A stretch of 64,000 bases of DNA from CAWAWP01 sp963841205. GTDB lineage: Bacteria > Chloroflexota > Ktedonobacteria > Ktedonobacterales > JADMIN01. Shown here piece by piece: positions 27,319 to 36,020 of this stretch. The first letter of the stretch is position 1; each line of letters begins with the position of its first letter. Made by a program: the position numbers and the translations under genes. Under the pieces are notes generated by a model, which saw nothing but the letters and a program-made list of their open reading frames with translations, searched no databases and was not told where the DNA came from. The stretch is from assembly GCA_963841205.1 (NCBI GenBank), contig CAWJCH010000046.1, positions 62,001 through 126,000 of the forward strand, written 5' to 3'.

Positions 27319-28884
27319 TTGTTCGGACCCCACCTGATCATCGACGGAACCCGTTGCGACACGAGCAAGCTTGCCGACCGCATCCTCGTCGAGCAAGTGA
27401 TGAATGACTACCCCGCCGCCATCGGCATGACGAAAATCGGCGGTCCGTACATGTTCGAGTACCAGGCCCCCGACCCCGCGTACTCTGGCGTCTCAGGCAT
27501 TGTGGTCATCGCCGAGAGCCACATCGCCATCCACACCTTCCCCGAGCTTGACTACTTCACGATGGACATCTTCTCGTGCAAGAACTTCGACCACGAGCTC
27601 GCCATTGAGTACATCCGCAAGGCGTTTGACGTCAAAGAGATGGACCGCATGCTCGTGCAGCGCGGCCTCTCCTTCCGCGGCCCCCACCACGGCAAGCTCG
27701 GCGCCACCGATGAATTGATTGCCGCCGCCGACGCGCGCCTAGCCGCCGGCATCGTCAGCAAAGAGACCGCCGTGCCGGGTGAGTTCGGGCCGCCCGCCGT
27801 CGAGGATGGCCGCGCCGCCGCCATCGCGCGCCACGCCGAATCCGCCGCCGACGAGCACGCCGCTGGCCGCATGATCTGGCCACAGTACGGCGTCACGCCC
27901 GACGCGGGCACCTACGGCGCCGAGCCGGGCGCCCGCGAAGGCGCGACGGTCACGCCGCTCCATGTGGGGGATGCGCGCGCCGTCGAGGCGACGCAGGTGA
28001 ACCCCACCGCCTCGATCAGCGGCCTGCTCGACAAGCTCGCCTCCTCCGGCGGGCAGGGCCGCGCGCTGGGCCGTGCCCTGGCGCAGTGGGAGAAGCTCGC
28101 CCGCGACGGCGACGCGACGATCGCGCTGGCGCTCTCCACGCCCGTCCTTGCCGAGGGGCTGCGCGAGCAGATGGTCTACGCCGTCGAGCATCGCTACGTC
28201 GATGTCGTCGTGGCGACCGGCGCCGATCTCTTCGCCGATCTCTACGAGTCGCTCGGCCACGCGCACGTCGAGACCGCCAGCGACCCCGCGATGACGGACG
28301 AGGGCCGCGACGCCGCGCTCGCCTACTTCACCGACTTCCTCGCCTCGCTTGAGACGCAGACCCTGGCCGACGGCTCTGATCTCTGGCGCGCGCTAGGCGA
28401 GGCGCTGCCCGCCACCGCGCCGCGCAAGGGACTGCTCCAGGCCGCCGCAGCCGCGAGCGTCCGCGTCTTCGCCACCGGGCTGACCACGGGTCCGCTCGCC
28501 AACGCGCTGCTCTCCGCGTGCGCCAAGGGCCTTCCGGCGCCGCTCGATCCCTCGCGCGACGTACTGGCGCTCGCGCGGCTACTGGCCGAGGCGCCGCGAC
28601 TCGGCGTCGTGCGCGTCGGCGAGGGCGCGGCGGACGCATTGATCGCGCAGGCCCGCGCGAGCGCCAGCCTCGTCGATCTCTCCGCGACCACCCTGGTTGG
28701 CAGCGTCACCGTGGATGCGTCGCGCCCTCTCGCGCCCGGCGACGGGCACGTCGCCGTCACTGCGGATGCCTCCCTAGCCCTCCCGCTCCTGATCACGGGA
28801 CTCGCCCAGCGCGTTCCCGGCTATCGCCGCTCAGCGCCGCGCCGCGTGGTCGAGCTCGCAACGCCGGAGGCCGCGCTGGCGTAA
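27319..28884 (+). CDS. speD: S-adenosylmethionine decarboxylase (SpeD) fused to a deoxyhypusine-synthase-like domain
   Basis: A 521-residue protein starting at TTG 27319, after AAAGGAG at ideal spacing. Residues 1-125 are a class-1B prokaryotic AdoMetDC: 'VVIAESHIAIHTFPELDYFTMDIFSCKNF' contains the self-cleaving Ser67 that becomes the pyruvoyl group, plus His72 and Cys87. An Ala/Pro-rich linker spans about 126-210. Residues 214-521 look like deoxyhypusine synthase: 'VTPLHVGDARAVEATQ', 'DATIALALSTPVLAEGLREQMVYAVEHRYVDVVVATGADLFADL' and 'VTADASLALPLLITGLAQRVP'. The region matching the lysine motif GGGxPKH reads 'VGEGAAD', so the active-site Lys seems absent. AdoMetDC makes decarboxylated SAM for spermidine; DHS-like enzymes consume spermidine. 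Confidence 0.85.
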   Translation: MFGPHLIIDGTRCDTSKLADRILVEQVMNDYPAAIGMTKIGGPYMFEYQAPDPAYSGVSGIVVIAESHIAIHTFPELDYFTMDIFSCKNFDHELAIEYIRKAFDVKEMDRMLVQRGLSFRGPHHGKLGATDELIAAADARLAAGIVSKETAVPGEFGPPAVEDGRAAAIARHAESAADEHAAGRMIWPQYGVTPDAGTYGAEPGAREGATVTPLHVGDARAVEATQVNPTASISGLLDKLASSGGQGRALGRALAQWEKLARDGDATIALALSTPVLAEGLREQMVYAVEHRYVDVVVATGADLFADLYESLGHAHVETASDPAMTDEGRDAALAYFTDFLASLETQTLADGSDLWRALGEALPATAPRKGLLQAAAAASVRVFATGLTTGPLANALLSACAKGLPAPLDPSRDVLALARLLAEAPRLGVVRVGEGAADALIAQARASASLVDLSATTLVGSVTVDASRPLAPGDGHVAVTADASLALPLLITGLAQRVPGYRRSAPRRVVELATPEAALA

Positions 28885-28991
28885 GGTAGGTGCTGAGAAG
28901 CGCCGTGGGATGCCAAGCGCGTTCCACGGCGCTTTCTCGTTGCTTGAAGCCTCTGTCAGCGAGCGGACATGTTGGAGCAGTGGGAGGCGGC

Positions 28992-29684
28992 ATGGCGAAG
29001 AAGATGGCGGGCGGCACGCGGCGTACGGCAAAGACCAAGCCGCAGGGCACAAAGCAGGACGGCAAACAAGCAGAGAAGAACAAGCCTCGCATCGCCAGGC
29101 CCGAGACAGGCGAGGTAGAGCGCGGTGAGCGGATCGCCTTCCAGGGCCGGCGCACGACGGTGCGCATCAAGCCGGTGACGCACGCCAGCGGCCACGTGAC
29201 GGACTACGAGATCGTGGTGCGCCCCGACGCCGTGGCCGTGGTCGCGCTGCGCAACGGCGCGGACGGTTCGCCGGAGGTCGCGCTCGTACGTCAGCAGCGT
29301 CCGGCGGTGGATCGCGAGCTTCTGGAGATCCCGGCGGGCCTCATCGAGGCCGACGAGCGCGACGCGCCCGAACGAACGGCGGCGCGCGAGCTGCGCGAAG
29401 AGACCGGCTTCGACGCGCGTGAGATTCGCAAGCTCGCCGCCGAATATCCCTCACCGGGCTACAGCAGCGAGATCATCCACCTCTACATCGCGACCGATCT
29501 TCACCCAGCAGACGGCGGCCAGCAGCTCGATCCCGGCGAAGAGCTCGCCGTGGAATGGCTCCCGCTCGACGAGGCCATGGCACGCTGCCGCAGCGGCGAG
29601 ATCGCAGACGGCAAGACCATCCTCGGCCTCTGGCTCGCCCGCGACGAGGTAGCCGGTGGCTCCTTGACCACTCCCCACGGCTGA
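28992..29684 (+). CDS. Nudix hydrolase, ADP-ribose-pyrophosphatase-like
   Basis: A 230-residue protein. The first 45 residues are very basic (MAKKMAGGTRRTAKTKPQGTK...). The Nudix box is 'GLIEADERDAPERTAARELREETGF', positions about 128-152, with a two-residue insertion between G-x5-E and the REUxEExGU half. 'EYPSPGYSSEIIHLYIA' and 'EELAVEWLPLDEAMA' are typical of ADP-ribose pyrophosphatases (NudF). It hydrolyses nucleoside diphosphates linked to another moiety. The last residues and stop codon (LTTPHG-stop) lie inside the family A miniature element that starts at 29664, so that insertion probably trimmed the original C-terminus. ATG at 28992 follows GGGAGG. Confidence 0.88.
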   Translation: MAKKMAGGTRRTAKTKPQGTKQDGKQAEKNKPRIARPETGEVERGERIAFQGRRTTVRIKPVTHASGHVTDYEIVVRPDAVAVVALRNGADGSPEVALVRQQRPAVDRELLEIPAGLIEADERDAPERTAARELREETGFDAREIRKLAAEYPSPGYSSEIIHLYIATDLHPADGGQQLDPGEELAVEWLPLDEAMARCRSGEIADGKTILGLWLARDEVAGGSLTTPHG

Positions 29685-29909
29685 AGCCGGGGGATTCTTG
29701 GGCTGACCACCGCTCACCTAGCGAGCTAGGAGCGTCGTACACGGTCCTGTCGTGGCCCGAAGCCACCTCCACACGCGTACCTTCCCGCAGGCCCTGCGGT
29801 AGAGCGTACGTATCGCACACCTGGTCGTTTGGTGTCCGGTGGTCGGGAGCGCCTGACGGCGCGCGGCGTTGCATCCCCATGGCTCAAGCCAGGGGTCTTC
29901 ACGCCGCGC
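29664..29909 (+). repeat. IS200/IS605-derived miniature element, family A copy 2
   Basis: About 246 bp. The first hairpin CCCCACGGC-TGAA-GCCGGGGG is at 29673-29693; the second, CCCCATGGCT-CAAG-CCAGGGG with outer arms GCGCGGCGT and ACGCCGCGC, is at 29861-29909. The interior matches the complement of copy 1 at 5620-5834. It inserted into the 3' end of the Nudix gene. Confidence 0.65.
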
Positions 29910-29939
29910 GAGCTGATAACACTCTGACATGCCCGCTGT

Positions 29940-29967
29940 TTGCTGATGCGCCCCGCTCTGTTATACT
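29940..29967 (+). promoter_or_regulatory. Sigma-70-type promoter upstream of the Ser/Thr kinase
   Basis: TTGCTG (29940-29945), 16-bp spacer, TATACT (29962-29967). It lies 168 bp before the kinase start and just after the miniature element. Confidence 0.5.
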
Positions 29968-30072
29968 CGGTCCGGTGTCAAGGCAACCAGCTTTGCGCGC
30001 GCCAGACCGGCCGGTCCCGTGAGCGGTCGCTGATCGCCGCCGTAGGACATTTAAGTCCCTTGCTGCATTCAT

Positions 30073-30108
30073 CTCTGTGTATTCCGTGTAGTCCGTGACC
30101 TCTGTGGT
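30073..30108 (+). repeat. Four imperfect 9-bp tandem units in the kinase leader
   Basis: CTCTGTGTA, TTCCGTGTA, GTCCGTGAC and CTCTGTGGT follow each other directly, then GAAATCTCTG. The core (T/C)C(C/T)GTG repeats every 9 nt. Sequences of this CTCTGTGG type recur in intergenic regions of many environmental bacteria, from memory. The role is unknown. Confidence 0.55.
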
Positions 30109-30134
30109 GAAATCTCTGTCTGCCGGAGGGTGGC

Positions 30135-31934
30135 ATGGCGCTCGTAGAAGGCTATGAGATCGGCGGCTGCCGAATACTGCGCAAGATCGGCGCGGGCGGT
30201 ATGGGCGAGGTCTACCTCGCCGAGCAGCTGCGCGTTGGCAACCGGCTGGTGGCCGTCAAGATCGTCAATCCCGAGGATCACACCTTCGACACGGAGATCG
30301 CCGACGACCTCAAACGGCGCTTCGAGCGCGAGGCCGCGCTGCTCGGTCGCCTCTCGCACCCCAACATCCTCCCCGTGCACGACAGCGGCGTCCAAGACGA
30401 CATGCTCTACCTCGTCATGGAGTACGTGCCCGACGGTTCGATGGCCGATGCCATCCGCGGCACCGCCAAGCATCCTCTCAAACTCCCTGCGTCCACTCCA
30501 TTCACCGTCAGCGTAATCGGCCAGCTCGGCGACGCGCTGCAGTTCGTCCACGATCACGGCGTCGTGCACCGCGACGTCAAGCCCGGCAACGTGCTCGTGC
30601 GCGTGCAGCCCGACGGCTCATGGAAGGTGCTGCTGGCGGACTTTGGCGTCGCGCGCGACCTCGAAACCTCCTCCGCGCGCACGCAGGTGACGGGCACCTT
30701 CGCCTTCATGGCGCCGGAGCAGTTCAGCGGCTCGTTCTCCGCGGCGAGCGACCAATACGCGCTCGGCGTCCTCACTTTCCTGCTGCTCGGCGGGCGCACC
30801 CCGTTCGAGGGCGACCTCGCCGCGCTGACCAAGGCGCACATGTTCGACGCGCCGCCCTCGCTGCACAAGCTCAACCTGGCCGTGCCGGTCGAGATTGAGT
30901 CGGTGGTCGCGCGGGCAATGGCGAAGGATCCGGCCGACCGCTGGCCCTCCGTCGCCGCATTCGTGGACGCGCTGCGGGCGGCGGCGAACGGCGACGCGAT
31001 GGCGACACGCCCCGTCACCGGCGCGGCGGCTGGCTTCGCGGGCGACCGCTCTACGGCGCGGATGCCGGCCTCGGCCGCCGCGGGGAGCCGCGGGCAAGGT
31101 CGCGGCCAACTGCGCCTGCTGATCACCGCGCTGACCGCCGTGCTGCTCGTCGCCGCCGCCGGCGGTGGTACCTTCCTTGTGCATCAGCAACAGGATCAGC
31201 AGAACGCTCTGGCGACGCAGACCGCGCAGGCCGCGCTGACCGCCACCGCAAACGTCACGCCGACCGCGACGCAGATCGCCACGCTGCCGCAGTGCGCGCC
31301 CGGCACGACGCTGCAAGAGACCGAAGATGCCACCTGCGTCCCACCGCCGCCCGTCTCCGTCGGCTCGCCGCTGCTCAATGCCACCGCGCCGACCTGCGAC
31401 GCCAGCGGCACCTCGTGGACCGCAAGCTCCGACACCACCAAGACCTGCGACGGCCAGGCCAGCGTGACGCTCACGACGAGCTCATCCGCGAGCCTCGCCT
31501 GCATCGAAGACTTCGGCGTATCGAGCGGCGATGGCTACGCCAGCGTCTACGTCGGCAACGGCACGGGCGACCCCGTGATCGGTATCCGGCAGGCGCAAGT
31601 TGCCCAAGGCAACAACGGCTTCATCGTCACCGGCTACTACTTCAAGGTCGATCCGCAAGCTGGCCAGTACCTCTTCTACAAGATCGACAGCAGTGGCCAG
31701 CCGGGAACCGGAACCCTTCACAGCCTGCAAGGTCCCTTGGCGGCGCACTTCGTGCTCGGCGTCCTCTACCAGGGCGACTCGTTCACCTTCTACGTCAACG
31801 GCGTTGACGTCGGCAACGCGACCGATGCGACGTACACAACCGGTGGCTTCGGCCTCTGCGTGGACCATCAGAACGCCGCCACGCAAGGCTCGGCCACCTA
31901 CCGCACCGCGCAGGTCTTCCCGCTCGCGGGCTAG
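30135..31934 (+). CDS. Membrane-anchored Ser/Thr protein kinase with extracellular sensor domain
   Basis: A 599-residue Hanks-type kinase. The kinase domain spans about residues 7-285: glycine loop 'IGAGGMGEVYLAE', ATP-binding Lys42, catalytic 'VVHRDVKPGN' (HRD 145-147), DFG 169-171 and APE 193-195. A Pro/Ala-rich linker leads to one membrane helix at 327-349. The extracellular part is Thr-rich and then forms a beta-sandwich-like domain ('DGYASVYVGNGTGDPVIGIRQAQV', 'GQYLFYKIDSSGQP', 'DSFTFYVNGVDVGNATDATYTTGGFGLCV') that resembles concanavalin/LamG-type folds seen behind bacterial kinases. It is expected to phosphorylate cytoplasmic targets in response to an external ligand. Confidence 0.9.
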   Translation: MALVEGYEIGGCRILRKIGAGGMGEVYLAEQLRVGNRLVAVKIVNPEDHTFDTEIADDLKRRFEREAALLGRLSHPNILPVHDSGVQDDMLYLVMEYVPDGSMADAIRGTAKHPLKLPASTPFTVSVIGQLGDALQFVHDHGVVHRDVKPGNVLVRVQPDGSWKVLLADFGVARDLETSSARTQVTGTFAFMAPEQFSGSFSAASDQYALGVLTFLLLGGRTPFEGDLAALTKAHMFDAPPSLHKLNLAVPVEIESVVARAMAKDPADRWPSVAAFVDALRAAANGDAMATRPVTGAAAGFAGDRSTARMPASAAAGSRGQGRGQLRLLITALTAVLLVAAAGGGTFLVHQQQDQQNALATQTAQAALTATANVTPTATQIATLPQCAPGTTLQETEDATCVPPPPVSVGSPLLNATAPTCDASGTSWTASSDTTKTCDGQASVTLTTSSSASLACIEDFGVSSGDGYASVYVGNGTGDPVIGIRQAQVAQGNNGFIVTGYYFKVDPQAGQYLFYKIDSSGQPGTGTLHSLQGPLAAHFVLGVLYQGDSFTFYVNGVDVGNATDATYTTGGFGLCVDHQNAATQGSATYRTAQVFPLAG

Positions 31935-32929
31935 TGCTCGCCGCGGTAAGCCGTCACTCGAACGCCAACCAGCGCTGAAGCGCATCATGCCGCCCGCGCT
32001 CGCCCCTGCGCTAGACCCCTTCACGCTCGGCATCGCCGCACATCCCGCCGTCCAACATCGGCACGGCGCCGCATTCACGGCGCCGATTCCACTACACGAC
32101 GGCTCAACTACGCCGCGATACGCAACACGACGTGTGTGCGCCACTAACGCGACCCGCATACCCGGTTGGGCGGCCCACCAGCCTCAGGCCAGCGAACATC
32201 AGGTTCGCCCTCTGCTGCCCTGTGGACTCGCGCCCGCGGCGGATCGGCACGGCGATTGCGCTGTTCGCTCGTTGCGCGTCCCCGGCGTGTGCCGGCCCAT
32301 GCTACACTGCCCCACCGAGGCCCCGCCCCAGCGCGCGGAAAAGCAGGCGATATATGCGCCACACACATCCCACCGCGATTCGAGACGCCGCGGGAATACC
32401 CCCGCGAGGGTACGCGGCGCACCACTCCGCGCACGCCCCTACCATCGCTCCCTCGACCGTCCAGGCATACGCGCCGCAGACCGTAGGGGTGGCGCCCTCC
32501 GCACCGCGCCGGCCTGGGCGACTTGCGCCCCCGTCGTCCGCGTGTTATACTCTTCCGCCAGAACATTTGTTCACACATTCACAACCCCCTCCACCTCACC
32601 TCCTCCCCCACCACCAACCTCCACTTCCCCCGCCTCTCTGCACCAGGATCATCCCATGCTTACCAATCACTCTGCCCTCCGCGAAGCCCCGCGAAACCCT
32701 CGCGAAACCCCGTGTTACACCGTCACATCGTTGTCATTTCCGCTTTCCGATCCTCCGCACTCCAAGTCCCTTGATTTCCGCCCGAAGGCCCGATCAAAAA
32801 CGCAAAAGCGGAAGGAAACGGAAAGAGATCGCCCCTGACCCATCGCCCCGAAAGTGTGCCCGCACCAACACGGGTCGCGAGTAGTAGCCCTCGCCGGTAT
32901 ACTATCGGCAGACAGCAAAGGAGGCATGC
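31935..32929. other. Long intergenic region upstream of the APC permease
   Basis: Nearly 1 kb with no recognisable protein. The plus frames are open because the strand is C-rich and stop-poor, but the translations are low-complexity. The strand is strongly pyrimidine-rich at 32560-32660. A promoter lies at 32523-32551. I looked for a c-di-AMP (ydaO) leader, expected before KimA-like permeases, and did not recognise its consensus. Confidence 0.4.
32523..32551 (+). promoter_or_regulatory. Sigma-70-type promoter in the APC permease leader
   Basis: TTGCGC (32523-32528), a 17-bp spacer and TATACT (32546-32551). A second TATACT at 32898-32903, nearer the gene, lacks a clear -35. Confidence 0.5.
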
Positions 32930-35098
32930 GTGGACGACCAGCCCACCGGACCCGTGCACCTGCACCAGGCCCCACCACGCCCCAGCCGCAGCGCACGCCC
33001 GCTCGCCGATTTCCGCCCCACCGCGCCGGACACCTACGAGGCTGACCTCGCCGTCTCCGAGCCGAACAACATCGTCGAAGGGTTGCGGCGCGTGGTCTTC
33101 GGCCTGCCGATCCCCGAGCGTCTCGCCCGGCAAGAGCGGCTCAACCGCGTGCGCGCCCTGGCCATCCTCTCCTCCGACGCGCTCTCATCCGTGGCGTATG
33201 GTACCGAAGCCTCGCTCGCCATCCTCGTCGCGGCGGGCGCCGCCGCCCTCTCGCAGAACCTCATCATCGGCCTCGTCACCGCCGTACTCATGCTGATGGT
33301 CGGTGCCTCGTATCGCCAGACGATCCATGCCTATCCCAGCGGCGGCGGCAGCTACATCGTCGCCCGCAGCAACCTCGGCATCGTTCCCGGCCTCGTCGCC
33401 GGCGCTGCCCTGCTGGTCGATTACCTGCTCACCGTCTCCGTCAGCGTCTCCTCCGGCATAGACGCCATCGCTTCCGCCGTGCCCTCCCTCATCCCGATCC
33501 GCCTGGAGCTCGACCTCGCCGCCATCCTGCTGATCATGCTCATCAACCTCCGCGGCCTGCGCGAGGCGGGCAGCGTCTTCGCCCTGCCGACCTACCTCTT
33601 CCTCGCCAGCTACGGCCTCATGATCGTCCTCGGCATCGTCCACGCCGCGACGAGCGGCGGCCTCACCACGCCGATCCCTCCGGCCCCAAGCGCCTTCCCC
33701 GCCTCGCTCCAACCCTTGACCCTCCTGCTCGTGCTGACAGCCTTCGCCTCCGGCGCCTCTGCCATGACCGGCGTCGAGGCCATCTCCAACGGCGTCCCGA
33801 TCTTCGCCGGCGGCTCGCCGAAGGCCCGCGCGAAGCATGCTGGCCAGACCCTCACCGTCATGATCGCCCTGCTGGTGTCCTTCTTCCTGGGCACCACCTA
33901 TCTCGCCTGGCGCTCCGGCGCCGCGCCCACCACCTCCGGCACTCCCACCGTCACCTCGCAGATCGCGCACTTCGCCTACACCGGCGCCTTCGGCTGGCTC
34001 TTCTACGTCGTGCAGGTCGCCACGCTGCTGATCCTCGTCTTCGCGGCGAATACCTCGTTCGCGGGCTTCCCCCGGCTGGCGGCGATCCTCTCGCGCGACG
34101 GCTACCTCCCCGCGTTCTTCGCCTTTCGCGGCGAGCGCCTGGCCTTCTCCACCGGCATCCTCTCCCTCGGCGGCCTCAGCGCCCTGATCGTCTGGATCTT
34201 TCGCGGCAACGTCGTCGCCCTGATCAACCTCTACGCCGTCGGGGTCTTCACCGCCTTCACCCTCTCGCAATCCGGCATGGTGGTCCACTGGCTGCGCCTC
34301 CGTCGCACGGAGCGCGGCTGGCTACCCCGGCTCGTCGTCAACGCACTCGGCGCCTTCGCCACCGGCGTCGTCACGCTGGTAATCGCCGCCACCAAATTCG
34401 AGCGCGGCGCCTGGGTCATCGTCCTGCTGATCCCCGTGCTGGTGCTCTGCTTCCTCGCCATCCATCGCTACTACGCGCGCCCCAAGCTCCTGCAATTGCC
34501 CGCTACGCCGCCCCAGACCGCCGACGTGGCCTTCCTGCCGATCCTCTCCCATCAGGATCTGCCCGACGAGGAGCAGTTGCGCCAGCTTGCTGAGCAACGG
34601 CAAGGTGACGACTCCGCGGACGACTCCACCGACCGGCCCCCGCCCGCGACGGACAAGAAGGGCGCGGCTGCCGAACTGGCGCGCCATCGGGCGTGGCTCG
34701 CCATTGTCGAGCGCGAGATAGGCTTCGCCGCCACCGTCGCGCCCACCGTCGAGCTCGTACGCGTCGTGCATGACGCCGCCGAGGCCGAGGCTTTCCGCGC
34801 CGTCTGGCAGCAGATCCTCGGCCCGCAGCCCGATGCGCAAGGGCGGCGCGTCACCGCCGAAGCCCTGATCTCGCCCTATCGCACCACCTCGCGCCCGTTG
34901 GCGAGCTTCATCCGGTGGCGCGCCCGCACCGACCTCTCCGGCAAATCCGTGGTGGTGCTGCTCCCGCGCGAAGAGCATGCCGCCTGGTGGGAGTGGCTGC
35001 TGCGCCTCGGCATCGCGCACCGCCTCAGGAACCGCCTGCGCCGCCGCGGCTCTGGCGTCGCCGTCCAAGACGTCCCCTACACCCTCGGCAAGCCCTGA
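32930..35098 (+). CDS. APC-superfamily permease, KimA/amino-acid-transporter-like
   Basis: A 722-residue transporter starting at GTG 32930, after AAAGGAGG at 5 nt. A 55-residue polar N-terminus precedes about twelve membrane helices (residues about 80-525). 'RALAILSSDALSSVAYGTEASLAILV' is the conserved first helix break, followed by 'AYPSGGGSYIVARSNLG' and 'GAALLVDYLLTVSVSVSSGIDAI'. These are characteristic of the KimA (YdaO) potassium importer group and related amino-acid permeases. The C-terminal 200 residues are cytoplasmic with an alpha/beta look. K+ or amino acid transport cannot be told apart by eye. Confidence 0.85.
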   Translation: MDDQPTGPVHLHQAPPRPSRSARPLADFRPTAPDTYEADLAVSEPNNIVEGLRRVVFGLPIPERLARQERLNRVRALAILSSDALSSVAYGTEASLAILVAAGAAALSQNLIIGLVTAVLMLMVGASYRQTIHAYPSGGGSYIVARSNLGIVPGLVAGAALLVDYLLTVSVSVSSGIDAIASAVPSLIPIRLELDLAAILLIMLINLRGLREAGSVFALPTYLFLASYGLMIVLGIVHAATSGGLTTPIPPAPSAFPASLQPLTLLLVLTAFASGASAMTGVEAISNGVPIFAGGSPKARAKHAGQTLTVMIALLVSFFLGTTYLAWRSGAAPTTSGTPTVTSQIAHFAYTGAFGWLFYVVQVATLLILVFAANTSFAGFPRLAAILSRDGYLPAFFAFRGERLAFSTGILSLGGLSALIVWIFRGNVVALINLYAVGVFTAFTLSQSGMVVHWLRLRRTERGWLPRLVVNALGAFATGVVTLVIAATKFERGAWVIVLLIPVLVLCFLAIHRYYARPKLLQLPATPPQTADVAFLPILSHQDLPDEEQLRQLAEQRQGDDSADDSTDRPPPATDKKGAAAELARHRAWLAIVEREIGFAATVAPTVELVRVVHDAAEAEAFRAVWQQILGPQPDAQGRRVTAEALISPYRTTSRPLASFIRWRARTDLSGKSVVVLLPREEHAAWWEWLLRLGIAHRLRNRLRRRGSGVAVQDVPYTLGKP

Positions 35099-35417
35099 TC
35101 CGAAACCCATGGCAGCCGAGCGGCAAACTGAAGCTCACGTCCGCAATTCGCCGGCACTTCGGCGCCACGACGCGGCGCAAGAATCAATGTGTGCTCGACC
35201 CGCGGCGCGGAGGAGAGAAAGGAGCGAGTCGGAGCGTCTCGACGCGCGCGCGCTCAAGCGGCAGAAGTTTCCTCAACAGGCGACGGAGATGTAACCTGCG
35301 CGTAAGCGCAGGGGTAAGGTTGGGCGGATAACATGGGGATGGAGGCACGAGGGCGGCGTGTCTGACTCAGGCGCGCACCACAGAGCTAGTGCGGTTCTCC
35401 TCGAGAGGAGGCGCGCG
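35099..35417. other. Intergenic region with a short hairpin
   Basis: No gene seen. A perfect stem CCTGCGC-GTAA-GCGCAGG is at 35295-35312, without a T-run. The end of the region holds the GAGAGGAGG ribosome-binding site of the next gene. Confidence 0.4.
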
Positions 35418-35837
35418 ATGACGAAATCTCAAAACCACGACAGGCGACTCCACTTTGGCAACCACTGTCCAGTCGACCATCTCATAGCGGTGTTGCGCAC
35501 CGGAGACGAGGCGGAGCAGGCAGTTCAAAACCTGTATGACGCCGGCTACACCGACATCGATGTCCTAGAAGGTTGGGCCGGCCGAGTGGTCATTGAGTCT
35601 GAGGAACGTGCAGCGAACCCGCTGACGCGTGCGTGGGAGCGGCTCACCACCTACCTGTCGGACGACACGGACGCCCGCCAGGGAGCGCTGGATGCCTTGA
35701 GCCAGGAACACGCGATCGTGATGGTCTTTGCGCCCGGCGGCGCGCAGGCGGCCCAGGCGGAAAGGATTCTGCTGGCACATGGGGCACATTCCCTGCGCTA
35801 CTGCGGCCGCTGGTCCATCACAGAGCTCAGCCCCTGA
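35418..35837 (+). CDS. Small stress-type protein (GSP17M/YflT-like)
   Basis: A 139-residue cytoplasmic protein starting MTKSQNHDRRLHFG, with GAGGAGG at good spacing. 'LIAVLRTGDEAEQAVQNLYDAGYTDIDVLEG' is a beta-alpha-beta unit typical of general-stress 17M domains, repeated loosely as 'HAIVMVFAPGGAQAAQAERILLAHGAHSLRYCG'. The family is linked to stress responses in Firmicutes; the role here is unknown. Family call is moderate. Confidence 0.55.
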   Translation: MTKSQNHDRRLHFGNHCPVDHLIAVLRTGDEAEQAVQNLYDAGYTDIDVLEGWAGRVVIESEERAANPLTRAWERLTTYLSDDTDARQGALDALSQEHAIVMVFAPGGAQAAQAERILLAHGAHSLRYCGRWSITELSP

Positions 35838-36020
35838 GGTGGTGTGCGCCGGGAGCGAGCCACGGAGATTCGACACGAGAGAGAAAGCGCGTCGGAGCAG
35901 CCGGCGGAGGCACGATCCGCGAGTCTCTCCGCGGTCGCATCACGCCCAGCGAGATGGTTCGCCCAGTCCGGCACGAACGCGCCGACATCTCGCCGACATC
36001 TCGAGGTGAGGGTTGAGGCG

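Noticed and set aside
31600..32884. Open plus-strand frames of 250-412 codons after the kinase gene
   Set aside because: One starts inside the kinase gene; translations are Pro/Arg/Ser-rich, without motifs. Stop-poor because the strand is C-rich.
33185..34288. 367-codon minus-strand frame opposite the APC permease
   Set aside because: Pure E/G/D/R low-complexity antisense of membrane helices; not a protein.
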